The notes under the pieces were generated by a model that saw nothing but the letters and a program-made list of their open reading frames with translations, made no database searches and was not told where the DNA came from. Below, in pieces: positions 23,799 through 33,365 of a DNA stretch of 34,581 nt. This DNA is from an uncultured Bacteroidales bacterium (GTDB lineage Bacteria > Bacteroidota > Bacteroidia > Bacteroidales > Bacteroidaceae). The stretch spans positions 1 through 34,581 of the forward strand of contig CACXEH010000047.1 in the NCBI GenBank assembly GCA_902766625.1, written 5' to 3'. Position 1 is the stretch's first letter, and each line of letters begins with the position of its first letter. The translations under genes and the position numbers were made by a program.

Positions 23799-26057
23799 TT
23801 ATTTGCTGAATTCCTCTGCCCAAAGAGCTTCGATGGCTGCACGTTCGCCAACAATCCACAGTATGTCGCCAGAGCGGATAATGCGTGTGGCGTGGGGGAG
23901 AGCCAGTTGCTCCTGTCCTTTGTCCTGAAATCCGGCAAGCATACATTGATATTGCTCACGTATGCCGGATTCATTCACCCGTTTGTTGCAGAACAGGGAG
24001 GTGTCACTGACTGGCAGACTGCGTAGAATCATCTCTTTGCTTTCGTTCGGTTCGACTTCTTCATACACGTCTTCTCCGACTTTCTGTGCAAAGGCTTTCA
24101 GTTTGGCATCATCGCCGATAATCTGCAACACGTCGCCAGGATAGAGTATCTCGTTAGCTCCAGGGATGTGTATGCTCTGTCCTACACGTGAGATAGACGC
24201 CACCATGACACCCAGTTGGCGTGCCAGGTCAAGTTCCTTTAGCGTCTTGCCGGCAAAATGGGTGTTCATTGGCAGAGTGACATACGCCATATGTACATCT
24301 ACAGACAATAGTCTCTCGGCATATTGCGGATTGGCTTTGCCCTTCTCTACCGCTAACGCTTCGCGTGAGTTCAAATTGCGGAAGAAGAGGTGCTCCAGTT
24401 TTATACTGCTCTCTTTGACTTTGCGTGAAGCCATGACAACCAAAACCATGAAAAAGGCGATAAACCAGTGTAGCAGTGTTGAGAATGGGGAGAGGAAATT
24501 AATGATATAAAAGACGAAAAACGAAGCTATGACGTAGCGTACGATGATTGTGAAAACCAGGGGCAGGCGGTTGAAATGGCGCTCATTCCAGAGTTTTTTG
24601 AATTCTTCGGAATGGTTTTTGCGCATGACGATAGCCCTGAGGAATGGAGATATGAGAGCCAGTGTAATGATGCCACATATGGCATTGCCCCACCAGTGGG
24701 TAAAGGTATGCCTGCAGAAAGGCAGTAAAGTGTTGAAAGAAACAGCGATGACAGCAATAGATAGGAAGCAATATGCAGCAACTTGTTTGAACAGTGCATG
24801 CATGAGTCTTGACCATGCGCTGTCATTGCTGACTGACGGCAGGTTTCCGGCATCGTCCAGGATAGAGTGGAAGTAGGAGGGGATATGTTTTTCTACAATG
24901 TGGAATGCAGGGTTGGCAGCCTTTATCATGTAAGGTGTGAGAAATGTCGTTATCACAGAAACGGCTACGACAACAGGGTAGAGAAAGTCGGCTGTGACAT
25001 TCAGGCTGTTACCCAGTGAGGCAATAATAAATGCAAATTCTCCGATTTGCGCCATGCAGAATCCACTTTGTATGGCAACTTTCAGCGGTTGACCTGACAG
25101 CAGGTAACCAGTTGTGCCAAAAATGGCTTGTCCTGCCAGTATGACAAGAATAAGCACTAAGATGGGCAGCCAGTATTCCACAATGATAGATGGATTGACC
25201 AACATGCCGACAGAAACGAAGAATATGGCGCCAAACAAATCCTTGACAGGTTCTACAAGAAGGTTTATTTCTTCCGCCTCGATGGTCTCGGCCAAGATGC
25301 TACCCATCATAAATGCGCCGAATGCAGAACTGTAGTGCATGGATTCAGCCAGTTCGACCATGAGGAAACAAAGACCGATAGAAACAATCAACAGCGTTTC
25401 TTTGGACATCCATTTGCGCGACCGCCTCAAGAATGAGGGTATGACAAAAACCCCCACGACAAACCATACCACCAGCACTAATGCCAGCTGGAGTAGACTG
25501 CCGATAAGCTGTGCGCCTTGAAAGCTGGAACTTACCGCAATGGTAGACAATATGACCATCAGTAAGATGCCCAGAATGTCCTCCACGACGAGTACACTCA
25601 TGACGGATGACGCAAAGCGTTGCTGACGCAGTCCCATGTCGCTCAATGCTTTGTAGATAACGGTAGTGGAAGACATGGCCAACATACCGCCTAAAAACAA
25701 ACTGTTGATGCGACTCCAACCGAAGAAATGTCCTGTAATGGAGCCTAAGCCAATCATACAGAAAATGATTGTGCATGCAGCGATAAATGGAGTACTGCCC
25801 ATTTTGAATATCTTTTTGAAGCTGAACTCCAAACCTAATGTGAACATTAGGAAGATGACACCGATGTCGGCCCATGTGGAAATGTTTGTCTTATCCACAA
25901 TGGATGGAAAGAATGCAAACTGGGGACCGCAGAGGAAACCTGCGACGATATATCCCAATACGAGTGGCTGTTTGAGCCTGCGAAATATGATTGTCACGAT
26001 TCCGGCGATGACCAGAATGAGCGCTAAATCACTGATTAATGTCGGTATCGATCCCAT
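23799..26057 (-). CDS. CPA2-family cation/H+ antiporter with two TrkA-C domains (KefB-like)
   Basis: An integral inner-membrane protein of 752 residues. The first 390 residues form the Na+/H+ exchanger domain of the monovalent cation:proton antiporter-2 family (LGYIVAGFLCGP, SSTTVIYKAL, VVEDILGILLM, AQIGEFAFII). A further membrane block with four or so helices spans about 420-560, a feature of the Bacteroidetes subfamily. Two TrkA-C/RCK_C ligand-binding domains follow (about 595-660 and 680-750; YPGDVLQIIG and RSGDILWIVG), but no NAD-binding RCK_N. It probably exchanges K+ or Na+ for H+. It lies 30 bp after pepT. Confidence 0.93.
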   Translation of the reverse strand: MGSIPTLISDLALILVIAGIVTIIFRRLKQPLVLGYIVAGFLCGPQFAFFPSIVDKTNISTWADIGVIFLMFTLGLEFSFKKIFKMGSTPFIAACTIIFCMIGLGSITGHFFGWSRINSLFLGGMLAMSSTTVIYKALSDMGLRQQRFASSVMSVLVVEDILGILLMVILSTIAVSSSFQGAQLIGSLLQLALVLVVWFVVGVFVIPSFLRRSRKWMSKETLLIVSIGLCFLMVELAESMHYSSAFGAFMMGSILAETIEAEEINLLVEPVKDLFGAIFFVSVGMLVNPSIIVEYWLPILVLILVILAGQAIFGTTGYLLSGQPLKVAIQSGFCMAQIGEFAFIIASLGNSLNVTADFLYPVVVAVSVITTFLTPYMIKAANPAFHIVEKHIPSYFHSILDDAGNLPSVSNDSAWSRLMHALFKQVAAYCFLSIAVIAVSFNTLLPFCRHTFTHWWGNAICGIITLALISPFLRAIVMRKNHSEEFKKLWNERHFNRLPLVFTIIVRYVIASFFVFYIINFLSPFSTLLHWFIAFFMVLVVMASRKVKESSIKLEHLFFRNLNSREALAVEKGKANPQYAERLLSVDVHMAYVTLPMNTHFAGKTLKELDLARQLGVMVASISRVGQSIHIPGANEILYPGDVLQIIGDDAKLKAFAQKVGEDVYEEVEPNESKEMILRSLPVSDTSLFCNKRVNESGIREQYQCMLAGFQDKGQEQLALPHATRIIRSGDILWIVGERAAIEALWAEEFSK

Positions 26058-26087
26058 TGATGATGTGTCTGTGTCAGATCAGTGTCT

Positions 26088-27317
26088 TTATTCGTTATAT
26101 TGAGCAACAATTCTGCAGATTTCCACAATGGTTCTCATCGCTTTCTCCATGGAAGGAATGGGCAGGAACTCATAAGGACCGTGGAAGTTAATGCCTCCGG
26201 CGAAAATGTTAGGGCATGGCAGTCCGCGGAATGAGAGTTGCGCACCGTCTGTGCCACCACGGATGGGTTGTACTCTCGGAGAGATGTTAAGGTTTTCCAT
26301 TGCCTTGATGGCTATATCAACGACATGGAACACGGGTTCCACTTTCTCACGCATGTTGTAATACTGATCTTTAAGCGTGATGCTTACTGTGCCCTCACCG
26401 TATTTCTCGTTCAGCTTGTCTGCGATTTCCGTCATAAAATCCTTTCGCGCCTGAAATTTTTTGGCATCATGGTCGCGGATGATATATGACATTGTGGCGT
26501 TCTCCACATTGCCCTGCATGGAGAGTAGGTGGTAGAAGCCTTGATAGTTTTCTGTCGTTTCCGGCAATTCGTCAGTTGGAATCATGTTTTGCAGTTCTGT
26601 GGCGATGCGTACGGCATTTATCATTTTACCTTTGGCATATCCGGTATGCACACTTGCTCCTTTGATGGCTATTTTGGCGCCTGCGGCATTGAAGCACTCA
26701 TACTCCAGTTCACCCACTGCGCCACCATCCATGGTGTATGCCCATTCACAGCCGAATTTCTCAACGTCAAACTTGTGTGCGCCGAGACCGATTTCCTCGT
26801 CAGGATTGAATGCTATACGGATATCGCCGTGCTTGATTTCCGGATGGTCCTTGAGGTATACCATGGCCTGTACTATAGCGGCAATACCGGCTTTGTCGTC
26901 AGCACCAAGCAGTGTGTGACCGTCTGTGACGATAATATCCTGCCCGATGTAGTCTTCCAGTTCAGGAAATATTGTCGGTGAGAGATTGATGTTCTCCGCA
27001 GGATCTAAAACGATGTCACCGCCGGCATAATTCTCTACAATGCGGGCATTGATGTTTGCGCCAGAACAGTCTGGGCTGGTGTCCATGTGAGAGATAAAGC
27101 CTATTGTCGGAATAATCTCGTCATCATTCGCAGGCAGTGTGGCATAGAGATAACCGTTGTTGTCCAGTTCTACGTCTTCCAAGCCTTCGTCCTCCAGTTC
27201 TTCTTTCAGATATTTGGCAAAGGTAAGTTGCTTCTCTGTGCTCGGTGTCGTTTCAGAGTCTTCGGCAGACTGCGTGTCAAATTTTATGTAATGAAGAAAT
27301 CTTTCAACTATATCCAT
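26088..27317 (-). CDS. pepT: Peptidase T (tripeptide aminopeptidase)
   Basis: Removes the N-terminal residue from tripeptides in the cytoplasm. The 409-residue M20 metallopeptidase has all the di-zinc motifs: [27 protein letters not shown] with the catalytic Glu, and the substrate-binding segments HTGYAKGKM and [10 protein letters not shown]. Length is normal for the family. A well-formed promoter lies directly upstream, and the gene starts the transcript that continues through the antiporter and thioredoxin-like genes. Confidence 0.97.
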   Translation of the reverse strand: MDIVERFLHYIKFDTQSAEDSETTPSTEKQLTFAKYLKEELEDEGLEDVELDNNGYLYATLPANDDEIIPTIGFISHMDTSPDCSGANINARIVENYAGGDIVLDPAENINLSPTIFPELEDYIGQDIIVTDGHTLLGADDKAGIAAIVQAMVYLKDHPEIKHGDIRIAFNPDEEIGLGAHKFDVEKFGCEWAYTMDGGAVGELEYECFNAAGAKIAIKGASVHTGYAKGKMINAVRIATELQNMIPTDELPETTENYQGFYHLLSMQGNVENATMSYIIRDHDAKKFQARKDFMTEIADKLNEKYGEGTVSITLKDQYYNMREKVEPVFHVVDIAIKAMENLNISPRVQPIRGGTDGAQLSFRGLPCPNIFAGGINFHGPYEFLPIPSMEKAMRTIVEICRIVAQYNE

Positions 27318-27343
27318 ATGTTCCTATTATATGATCGTATTGG

Positions 27344-27374
27344 CAAAGTTACTAAAAGCGGATGTTGTAGACAA
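27344..27374 (-). promoter_or_regulatory. Promoter of pepT
   Basis: On the minus strand, TTG (27374-27372) and TAACTTTG (27351-27344) are 20 bp apart, 26 bp upstream of the pepT start and immediately past the stop of the preceding gene. Confidence 0.75.
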
Positions 27375-27376
27375 GT

Positions 27377-30268
27377 TTACGGTACGAGAATTTTTTGTTT
27401 ACCTATTATATAAATACCAGATGGTAATTGTTTTTGCACATCTTTTGTGTTGACTTGTGATTTGAGCAGTTTGCCATCCAGTGTGTAGATGTCATTTTGC
27501 TCTTCTGCTTGTTTTACGTAGGCTTGGCTGATGCCTGATATTCCTTGGTTGGGAGAGATGGTCATATCGTAGCTGTCGCTGATTTTTTTGACTTGTGCTT
27601 TGTAGATATAGCCTGTCTGTGCGTCTAATGTTGCCTTGCCATATCTGAGTTTGTTGTGTGAAAGGTAGTAACCGAGTTTTGCCATCGTTCCGTTGTCCAG
27701 CATGCCGTACATGCCGTTGACGACAAGGGGTGTTGTGGTGAATTCGTTGGGAGAAGCGACTTCATAGTATAGGGTGTCTGTACTTGTGTCGTCCAGGTCT
27801 GTGATGCTTCCTGCCATCATGACAAAAGGCTCGCCGGCGGCAAACTCGTTTTTCTCCTTCATGGCATATACGTTTGCAGACGGCATGTCAACTAAGGTGT
27901 AAGTGTGTATGCCGTCGGCAGTGTTTTTGTTGACGAAGGGATAAGGCAACGTCTTGAAAGTTATCGTATGATTGGTTATCGGTAGTTGAACAGTATGTGC
28001 TGTTGAATCATTGACATCAATGAGTGTCCATGACGCTGAACTGTGGTAACCACCGTCGGAAGGGGTAGCTGTGCCGTCTTCCGAGGCGCTGACATAGACA
28101 TTGCTTGTGCTGTTATCGGTGAAGTGGAAGTCATCAACGCCAAAGAGATCTATGTCAAAAGCTACGGGCTTGGCAGACATGACATATTTTGTGCCGTCTT
28201 TGTATAGGCCGCCGAGATAGTAGCCGCTGGCTCGGTTCTGCAGGGCAAAGCCGTTATCGGTGCTGACGATACGCCACATGGTTTGCGGATTACGCTCACT
28301 GGTCATCTTGCTGTTATGATACAATCCGTTTTTGATGGTTGCCGCACTGCCGTTGTCGCCGCTATACAACACATGACCATATAGATTACCTTTTGAGTTA
28401 TTTACTCCTGCCTGACGATTCTGGATATAGTACCACTTGTCAGTCTTGAAGGTTTTGCGTGCCGCCAGGAAGTTGTTTGTCGCTTCGTCAAGTACGTTGA
28501 GCAGGGAGTCCGCGGTTGCGCGTGGGATGAGTGTCTTATAGGCATTCTTGACTTGGGTATATATTGTTTTGAATTTGTCCCTGATGCTTCTCTCTACTTG
28601 TCCGTATCTTGTTGTGCCTGCAGTGAACGTGGAATACAGTTTCTGCGCTTTTTCCACCGCGGCGTTCAGGATGTTGTAGTCCACGTATAGACTTTGCACT
28701 TTTTTGAGTGCGTTGATGTATGATTGCTTTATTTCGTCTGTCAGTGTTCCGGATCTCAATGCTTGTTCCACAATGTCGTTTTGCGCTGTCAGTGCATCTA
28801 CGGCATTCTTCAGTTCTTCATTGTAATAATATTGCGACTTGCTGGTCTGCAGTTCGTCTTTGTAAACCATAAACTCCGAACAGGTGAACTGAGGGTTGGC
28901 GTTGCGGATTTTCATAGCCGGTGTGTGCATGATGTTGAAGCGCACGTAGCGGTAGGGCTTGTGCATATTGATGATGGGTGAGGCGTAGGTGGCAAATTCG
29001 TCTGCGCCAAATTCATATAACTGTGTGATGTAGTCCCAGTTTTCTTTGTCGTTGGAGGCGGTAATCATGATCTCTTCCCATCTGTCTGCCACACCGTATG
29101 TGGCGCTGTTGCGCCTCTGGTAGGTGAAGTGTATGGCACGAACGTCCTGCTTTAAGTCTACTTGCAGGTAGTGCGGGTTGTTGGGCGGCATTGCTGACCA
29201 TTTGGAATGGAAGTATGTGTCGCCGTTTCCGTCAATCATGTTTTTCACCAGGGAGCCTTCTTCTGCGGCGTCACAGGATATCTGACATTCGGGACTGCCG
29301 TCTGTCGCATTGGTGATAAGTTTTGTCGTGCCTTTTGTATATACCACGGTTGAGTCGATGATATCTTTACCTTGGTTATATGTGACTCTGAACTCTTCTT
29401 CGTCTGTCGTCTCCCATGTGATGTCTGCCCAGTGCGGATTGTGGTCGGAGAGTATCTGTCCTGACGGCAGTTCGCTTTCGCCGGTGTAGGCTTTTTCTGT
29501 TGTGATTTCTTTGCTGAGCATGATGAAGTCTATCTTGCGCGGCGTGGATGAACTGATTTCCTCGCTTGAAGGGAAGGTCATTCCTGAGCCTGATTTTTCC
29601 TTCGCAGTCAGCCATGCGTCGTTCATGGGAATCAGGTATGAAGCGGCTTTTGTATAGGTGGCTTTTGACTGTACCACGTTAAAGTCACCTGTGAGCATCA
29701 TCGGCATGTTGCCGTTCTTGGCGATTATTTCTTTCATCTTTTGCTTGATGACCATCATTTGGTTTTCCCTGGCGGAGTCACTGATGTGGTCCAAGTGCGT
29801 ATTGGTGTACAGGAAGCGTGTCTGTGTCACTTTGTCTCTGAATATTGCCCATGTGGCGATACGGCGGCACGCTGAAGCCCAGTCTTTGCTGACGACATCG
29901 GGTGTCTTCGACAGCCAATATGTTCCGGTCTGCTCTACCAGTAGCCGTTTGGTGTTGTACAGTATCGGACTGTATTCGCCCGACTCTGCGCCGTTGTCAC
30001 GGGCCACGCCCAGCATGGAGTATGCCGGCATGCCTGAAAGCAGATTCATCAATTCGTCGCGCACAGGCTCCTGCATACCCAGCAGGTCAGGATGCCGTTT
30101 GTTAATGTATTCCTGAAGACCGATGCAACGGTTTTCCCAAGTGTTGATGCCTACGGCTGGAATGTTTCCCTTGGGTACGTTATAGGTCATGATGCGCAAA
30201 CTTTCCTTTGCGGCTGTGGCGTACATTACGCCGCTGATAAGTAGTATACAGGTTAGAATAGATTTCAT
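27377..30268 (-). CDS. Secreted endonuclease/exonuclease/phosphatase protein with discoidin and sorting domains
   Basis: 963 residues with a signal peptide (GVMYATAA). Residues about 22-300 form an EEP (DNase I/sphingomyelinase-like) catalytic domain: MTYNVP, GMQEP, TNTHLDH, GDFN (Gly194-Asn197), IDFIML and SDHNPHW (Asp275, His276). Next comes a discoidin/F5-8C-like domain (about 320-470; IDGNGDTYFHSKW and YRYVRFN). A helical FIVAR-like linker (about 480-610) and a ricin-like or immunoglobulin-like region (WYYIQNRQ) follow. The C-terminal module (IYTLDGKLL ... LPSGIYIIGKQ) resembles a type IX secretion domain. It could cleave nucleic acids, phospholipids or phosphoesters at the surface. It is the second of two tandem paralogues, 21 bp after the first. 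Confidence 0.88.
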   Translation of the reverse strand: MKSILTCILLISGVMYATAAKESLRIMTYNVPKGNIPAVGINTWENRCIGLQEYINKRHPDLLGMQEPVRDELMNLLSGMPAYSMLGVARDNGAESGEYSPILYNTKRLLVEQTGTYWLSKTPDVVSKDWASACRRIATWAIFRDKVTQTRFLYTNTHLDHISDSARENQMMVIKQKMKEIIAKNGNMPMMLTGDFNVVQSKATYTKAASYLIPMNDAWLTAKEKSGSGMTFPSSEEISSSTPRKIDFIMLSKEITTEKAYTGESELPSGQILSDHNPHWADITWETTDEEEFRVTYNQGKDIIDSTVVYTKGTTKLITNATDGSPECQISCDAAEEGSLVKNMIDGNGDTYFHSKWSAMPPNNPHYLQVDLKQDVRAIHFTYQRRNSATYGVADRWEEIMITASNDKENWDYITQLYEFGADEFATYASPIINMHKPYRYVRFNIMHTPAMKIRNANPQFTCSEFMVYKDELQTSKSQYYYNEELKNAVDALTAQNDIVEQALRSGTLTDEIKQSYINALKKVQSLYVDYNILNAAVEKAQKLYSTFTAGTTRYGQVERSIRDKFKTIYTQVKNAYKTLIPRATADSLLNVLDEATNNFLAARKTFKTDKWYYIQNRQAGVNNSKGNLYGHVLYSGDNGSAATIKNGLYHNSKMTSERNPQTMWRIVSTDNGFALQNRASGYYLGGLYKDGTKYVMSAKPVAFDIDLFGVDDFHFTDNSTSNVYVSASEDGTATPSDGGYHSSASWTLIDVNDSTAHTVQLPITNHTITFKTLPYPFVNKNTADGIHTYTLVDMPSANVYAMKEKNEFAAGEPFVMMAGSITDLDDTSTDTLYYEVASPNEFTTTPLVVNGMYGMLDNGTMAKLGYYLSHNKLRYGKATLDAQTGYIYKAQVKKISDSYDMTISPNQGISGISQAYVKQAEEQNDIYTLDGKLLKSQVNTKDVQKQLPSGIYIIGKQKILVP

Positions 30269-30289
30269 ATTCTCTTTTATTATTGGTTT

Positions 30290-33190
30290 TTATTTGATGA
30301 TTATTTTCTTCTTTCCTATGATGTATGTCCCTTTTGGCAGTGTCCTGCGTAGTGCAGAAGTGTTTATGTCGTTATAGAGTTGTTTGCCGTCGATAGTGTA
30401 GACGTTTGTTTTTTCCTCTGTTGGGATGAGTACGGGTGTTATGCCGGATACGCCGTTTGTGGCCGATATGGTGATATCGTGCGTGTCGCTGGTTGTCTGC
30501 ACTTCATTTTTCAGTATGTATCCGGTGTTGCCCTGCAGGTTAGCCTTGCCCAGTTTTATTTTGTTGTCCTGTACATAGCATCCGAATCGCGACATGGTGC
30601 CGTCGTCCAGCAGGCCATACATACCGTTCACGGCTGTTGCCTCTGTGACGAAGTCGTTGGGTGGCGTGATGGCGATGTATGTCGTCTCGGTGCTTGCAGG
30701 GTCAAGGGCGCTAAGGTCACCTGTCATGATGAAGAACGGTTCGCCGGCGGCAAAGGTGTTCTTTTCTTTCAGTTCGAAGGTGTTTGTTGTCGGCATTCCC
30801 ACGAGGGTATAAGTGTGGATGTCCTTGTTTTGTGCGTTCTTGTAGGGATAGGGCAGTGTCATGATGCTGATGCTGTGGTTTGCCACAGGCAGCAGCAGCG
30901 TGTCGGTCACGGTGTCGTCCACGTCGGCAAACAGCCACGCTGCGGTACTGCGGAAGCCGCCGTCTGTTCCGGCCACCGTGTTGTCTTCCATCGCGGTCAG
31001 GTATATGCTGTCGCCGTCGGCAGCGCTGAAGTGAAAGTCTTCCACGCCCATGATGTCAATGTTATACGCTATGGGTTTGCCCGACATGTTGTATGCGGTG
31101 CTGTCGCTTGTCGGCATACCTATATAGAGTCCTGTGGCTCTGTTCTGTATGGCATAGGCGTCGCCGTTTTTGACGATGCGCCACATGGCGTAGGGGTTTT
31201 GCAAGCACGCCAGCGTGTTGTCCTTCGTTGTGTAATAGCCGTTGCGCAGTTCTGCTCCGGAGCCGTTGCCGCTGGCGTAGAGTGCCTGGCCGTACATCTT
31301 TCCCTTGATGATGTTATTCTTCATGTGGCGGCTTTGGATATAGTACCACTTGTCTGTCTTGAAAGTGACTCTTGAAGCCATGTATGCTTCTTTTGCGGCA
31401 AGCAGTGTGGCGTAGGCGTCGTCCACTTTGGCTTTGGTGTCCATAGCCTCTATCCGGCTGTTGTAGTCGTCGATCAGTGCTTTCAGGGTGTTGTAGTTAT
31501 CTGCTGAGCCTTGGCCGTACTTTGTGCCTGACTTAAAGGTGTTCAGCAGGTCGGCAGCCTGTGAGAGCAGGTTGCGTAGCGGGGTCTTGTCAATCTTGAC
31601 GCTGCGCAGTTGTTGCAATGCGTTGCGCAAGCGTGTTGTCTGCTCACTTGTCAGCGTACCGTTGCGCTGTGCCTCGCTCACTTCCGCCATCAGTGGCAGC
31701 AGGGCGTCGCAGGCTGCTTTCACCTCTGCGTTGAAGCAGCGTTGTGATTTCTGTGAGTCGATGACATCTTCGTACAGCTGGAATTCGCTCAGTACATACT
31801 GCACATAGCTCGTCCTGATTTTCATGTCGGGAGTACGCATGGCGGCGAAGCGCAGATATCTGTACGGCTGACGCATCTTTATGGTCGGCAGTGTGTGCAG
31901 TCCTTCCGTAGTGGGTATATCGTAAAACTCGGTGATGTAGTCCCAGTTGATGTTATCGTTGGAGGCGGTCACTATCACGTCCACCCAGCAGTTGCCTGTC
32001 GCCGTGGACGATGTGCCTGCCAGACGTGCGTAGTCGAAGTGTACGTATTGGCAGGTCTTTCTCAGGTCAACTTGGAAATAGTGTGCCTGATAAGGGTTGA
32101 TTGTCGACCATGACGACCTGAAGTAGGTTGAAGTGTTGCCGTCAATCAGGTATTCCACTTTCCCTCCGGTCGGCTCTTGGGTGTCATACGTCACTTGGCA
32201 TCCTTCATTGCCTTCGGTGGCATTGGTGATGAGCTTCGTGCTTGTGGGTGTGAATACCAGTGTTGAGTCGTAGGCCTCTTGCGCGGCGTATAGCAGCGCC
32301 TCTGTGTCCTCGTCTGCTGTTGTCTCCCATGTGATGTCCGCCCAGTGCGGGTTGTGGTCTGAGATAATGGTGCCGTTGGGCTGTACGCTGTTGTCTATGC
32401 GTGCTTTTTCCACAGTGATGTCTTTGCTCAGTATGATGTAGTCTATTTTTCTCTTTGTGGTGTGTTCAAACGACGGGAAAGAGTAGGTCAGTCCCTCTCT
32501 CTTCTTGGCGACAAGCCAGGCGTCGTTCATGGGGATGTGCAGTTTTGTGGCATTGACGTATGCGCCCGATGTGTTGGAATATACGTTAAAGTCGCCTGTT
32601 ATCATCATCGGCATATTGCCGTTTTCAGCGATGATGTCTCTCATGTGTTCTTTGATGATGCGCATCTGGTTCTCACGGGCGGAGTCGCTGATGTGGTCCA
32701 GGTGGGTGTTGGTGTATAGAAACCTTGCCTGCGTCACTTTGTCTCGGAATATCGCCCATGTCGCCAGGCGCGGACACTCGGAGCCCCAGTCCTTGGAGCC
32801 GCCCACGTCGGGTGTCTTGGACAGGAAGTAGTAGCCGTCTTTCTCGATGCGGTATTTGTCGGTACGGTAGAGTATCAGTGTGTACTGCCCGGTTTCTATG
32901 CCGTCGTTGCGGCCTACGCCTATCATGGCGTAGCCGTACATTTGCGGCAGGAACATCCACAGGTCCGATTTTGTAGGCTCCTGCATGCCCAGCACGTCGG
33001 GGCGCACCTCGTTGACGTATTTCGTCAGTGCCGCAAAGCGCATGTCCAGGGTGTTTACGCCTTCGGGCAGGATATAGTCGTTGTTGCGCGGCACGTTGTA
33101 GGTCATAATCCGCAACCGCTCTGTTGCAGCATACATACTGCCGCAGATGCTACACAGGATGATATAGATGATGATGCTTGTCGGTCGCAT
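30290..33190 (-). CDS. Secreted EEP-discoidin protein, paralogue of the downstream gene
   Basis: The start at 33190 gives 966 residues with a signal peptide (LCSICGSMYAA); the longer frame upstream would overlap the promoter. Domain order is identical to its neighbour: EEP catalytic domain with GMQEP, TNTHLDH, GDFN (Gly199-Asn202) and SDHNPHW (Asp278, His279); a discoidin-like domain (IDGNTSTYFRSSW); a helical linker; WYYIQSRH; and a C-terminal sorting-like module (VYTIDGKQL ... LPKGTYIIGKK). All catalytic residues are intact. To the eye its codons are richer in G/C-ending forms than those of the downstream copy. With 21 bp between them, the two genes are almost certainly co-transcribed. Confidence 0.88.
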   Translation of the reverse strand: MRPTSIIIYIILCSICGSMYAATERLRIMTYNVPRNNDYILPEGVNTLDMRFAALTKYVNEVRPDVLGMQEPTKSDLWMFLPQMYGYAMIGVGRNDGIETGQYTLILYRTDKYRIEKDGYYFLSKTPDVGGSKDWGSECPRLATWAIFRDKVTQARFLYTNTHLDHISDSARENQMRIIKEHMRDIIAENGNMPMMITGDFNVYSNTSGAYVNATKLHIPMNDAWLVAKKREGLTYSFPSFEHTTKRKIDYIILSKDITVEKARIDNSVQPNGTIISDHNPHWADITWETTADEDTEALLYAAQEAYDSTLVFTPTSTKLITNATEGNEGCQVTYDTQEPTGGKVEYLIDGNTSTYFRSSWSTINPYQAHYFQVDLRKTCQYVHFDYARLAGTSSTATGNCWVDVIVTASNDNINWDYITEFYDIPTTEGLHTLPTIKMRQPYRYLRFAAMRTPDMKIRTSYVQYVLSEFQLYEDVIDSQKSQRCFNAEVKAACDALLPLMAEVSEAQRNGTLTSEQTTRLRNALQQLRSVKIDKTPLRNLLSQAADLLNTFKSGTKYGQGSADNYNTLKALIDDYNSRIEAMDTKAKVDDAYATLLAAKEAYMASRVTFKTDKWYYIQSRHMKNNIIKGKMYGQALYASGNGSGAELRNGYYTTKDNTLACLQNPYAMWRIVKNGDAYAIQNRATGLYIGMPTSDSTAYNMSGKPIAYNIDIMGVEDFHFSAADGDSIYLTAMEDNTVAGTDGGFRSTAAWLFADVDDTVTDTLLLPVANHSISIMTLPYPYKNAQNKDIHTYTLVGMPTTNTFELKEKNTFAAGEPFFIMTGDLSALDPASTETTYIAITPPNDFVTEATAVNGMYGLLDDGTMSRFGCYVQDNKIKLGKANLQGNTGYILKNEVQTTSDTHDITISATNGVSGITPVLIPTEEKTNVYTIDGKQLYNDINTSALRRTLPKGTYIIGKKKIIIK

Positions 33191-33218
33191 ATCTGTGTAC
33201 GTTTTCCTATTATACATA

Positions 33219-33226
33219 CAAAGATA
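33219..33226 (-). promoter_or_regulatory. Promoter -7 element of the EEP-discoidin operon
   Basis: On the minus strand, TATCTTTG (33226-33219) fits the consensus exactly and lies 28 bp upstream of the start at 33190. A -33 TTG is not evident. Confidence 0.6.
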
Positions 33227-33305
33227 CAAAATTAATACGTTTACTCCTTTTCTGTTGTCGGAACAATTCTTTTTTCATTTCTTTTCCGGGAGAGCCTGAC
33301 ACAGA

Positions 33306-33340
33306 TAAAAATACGCCGCGTGTAATTCCTACATGCGGCG
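33306..33340 (-). terminator. Intrinsic terminator after the FimB/Mfa2-like gene
   Basis: Arms 33314-33324 and 33330-33340 form an 11-position stem with one mismatch (on the minus strand) and a 5-nt loop. On the minus strand it is followed by TATTTTTAT, 25 bp after the gene's stop. Confidence 0.8.
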
Positions 33341-33365
33341 CAAAAAAAATGAAGATTGTATTGAT

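Noticed and set aside
30380..31375. 331-residue plus-strand frame antisense to the EEP-discoidin gene
   Set aside because: It is Cys/Val/His-rich with no family resemblance and lies opposite a gene with clear domains, as expected for a shadow frame in G/C-ending codons.
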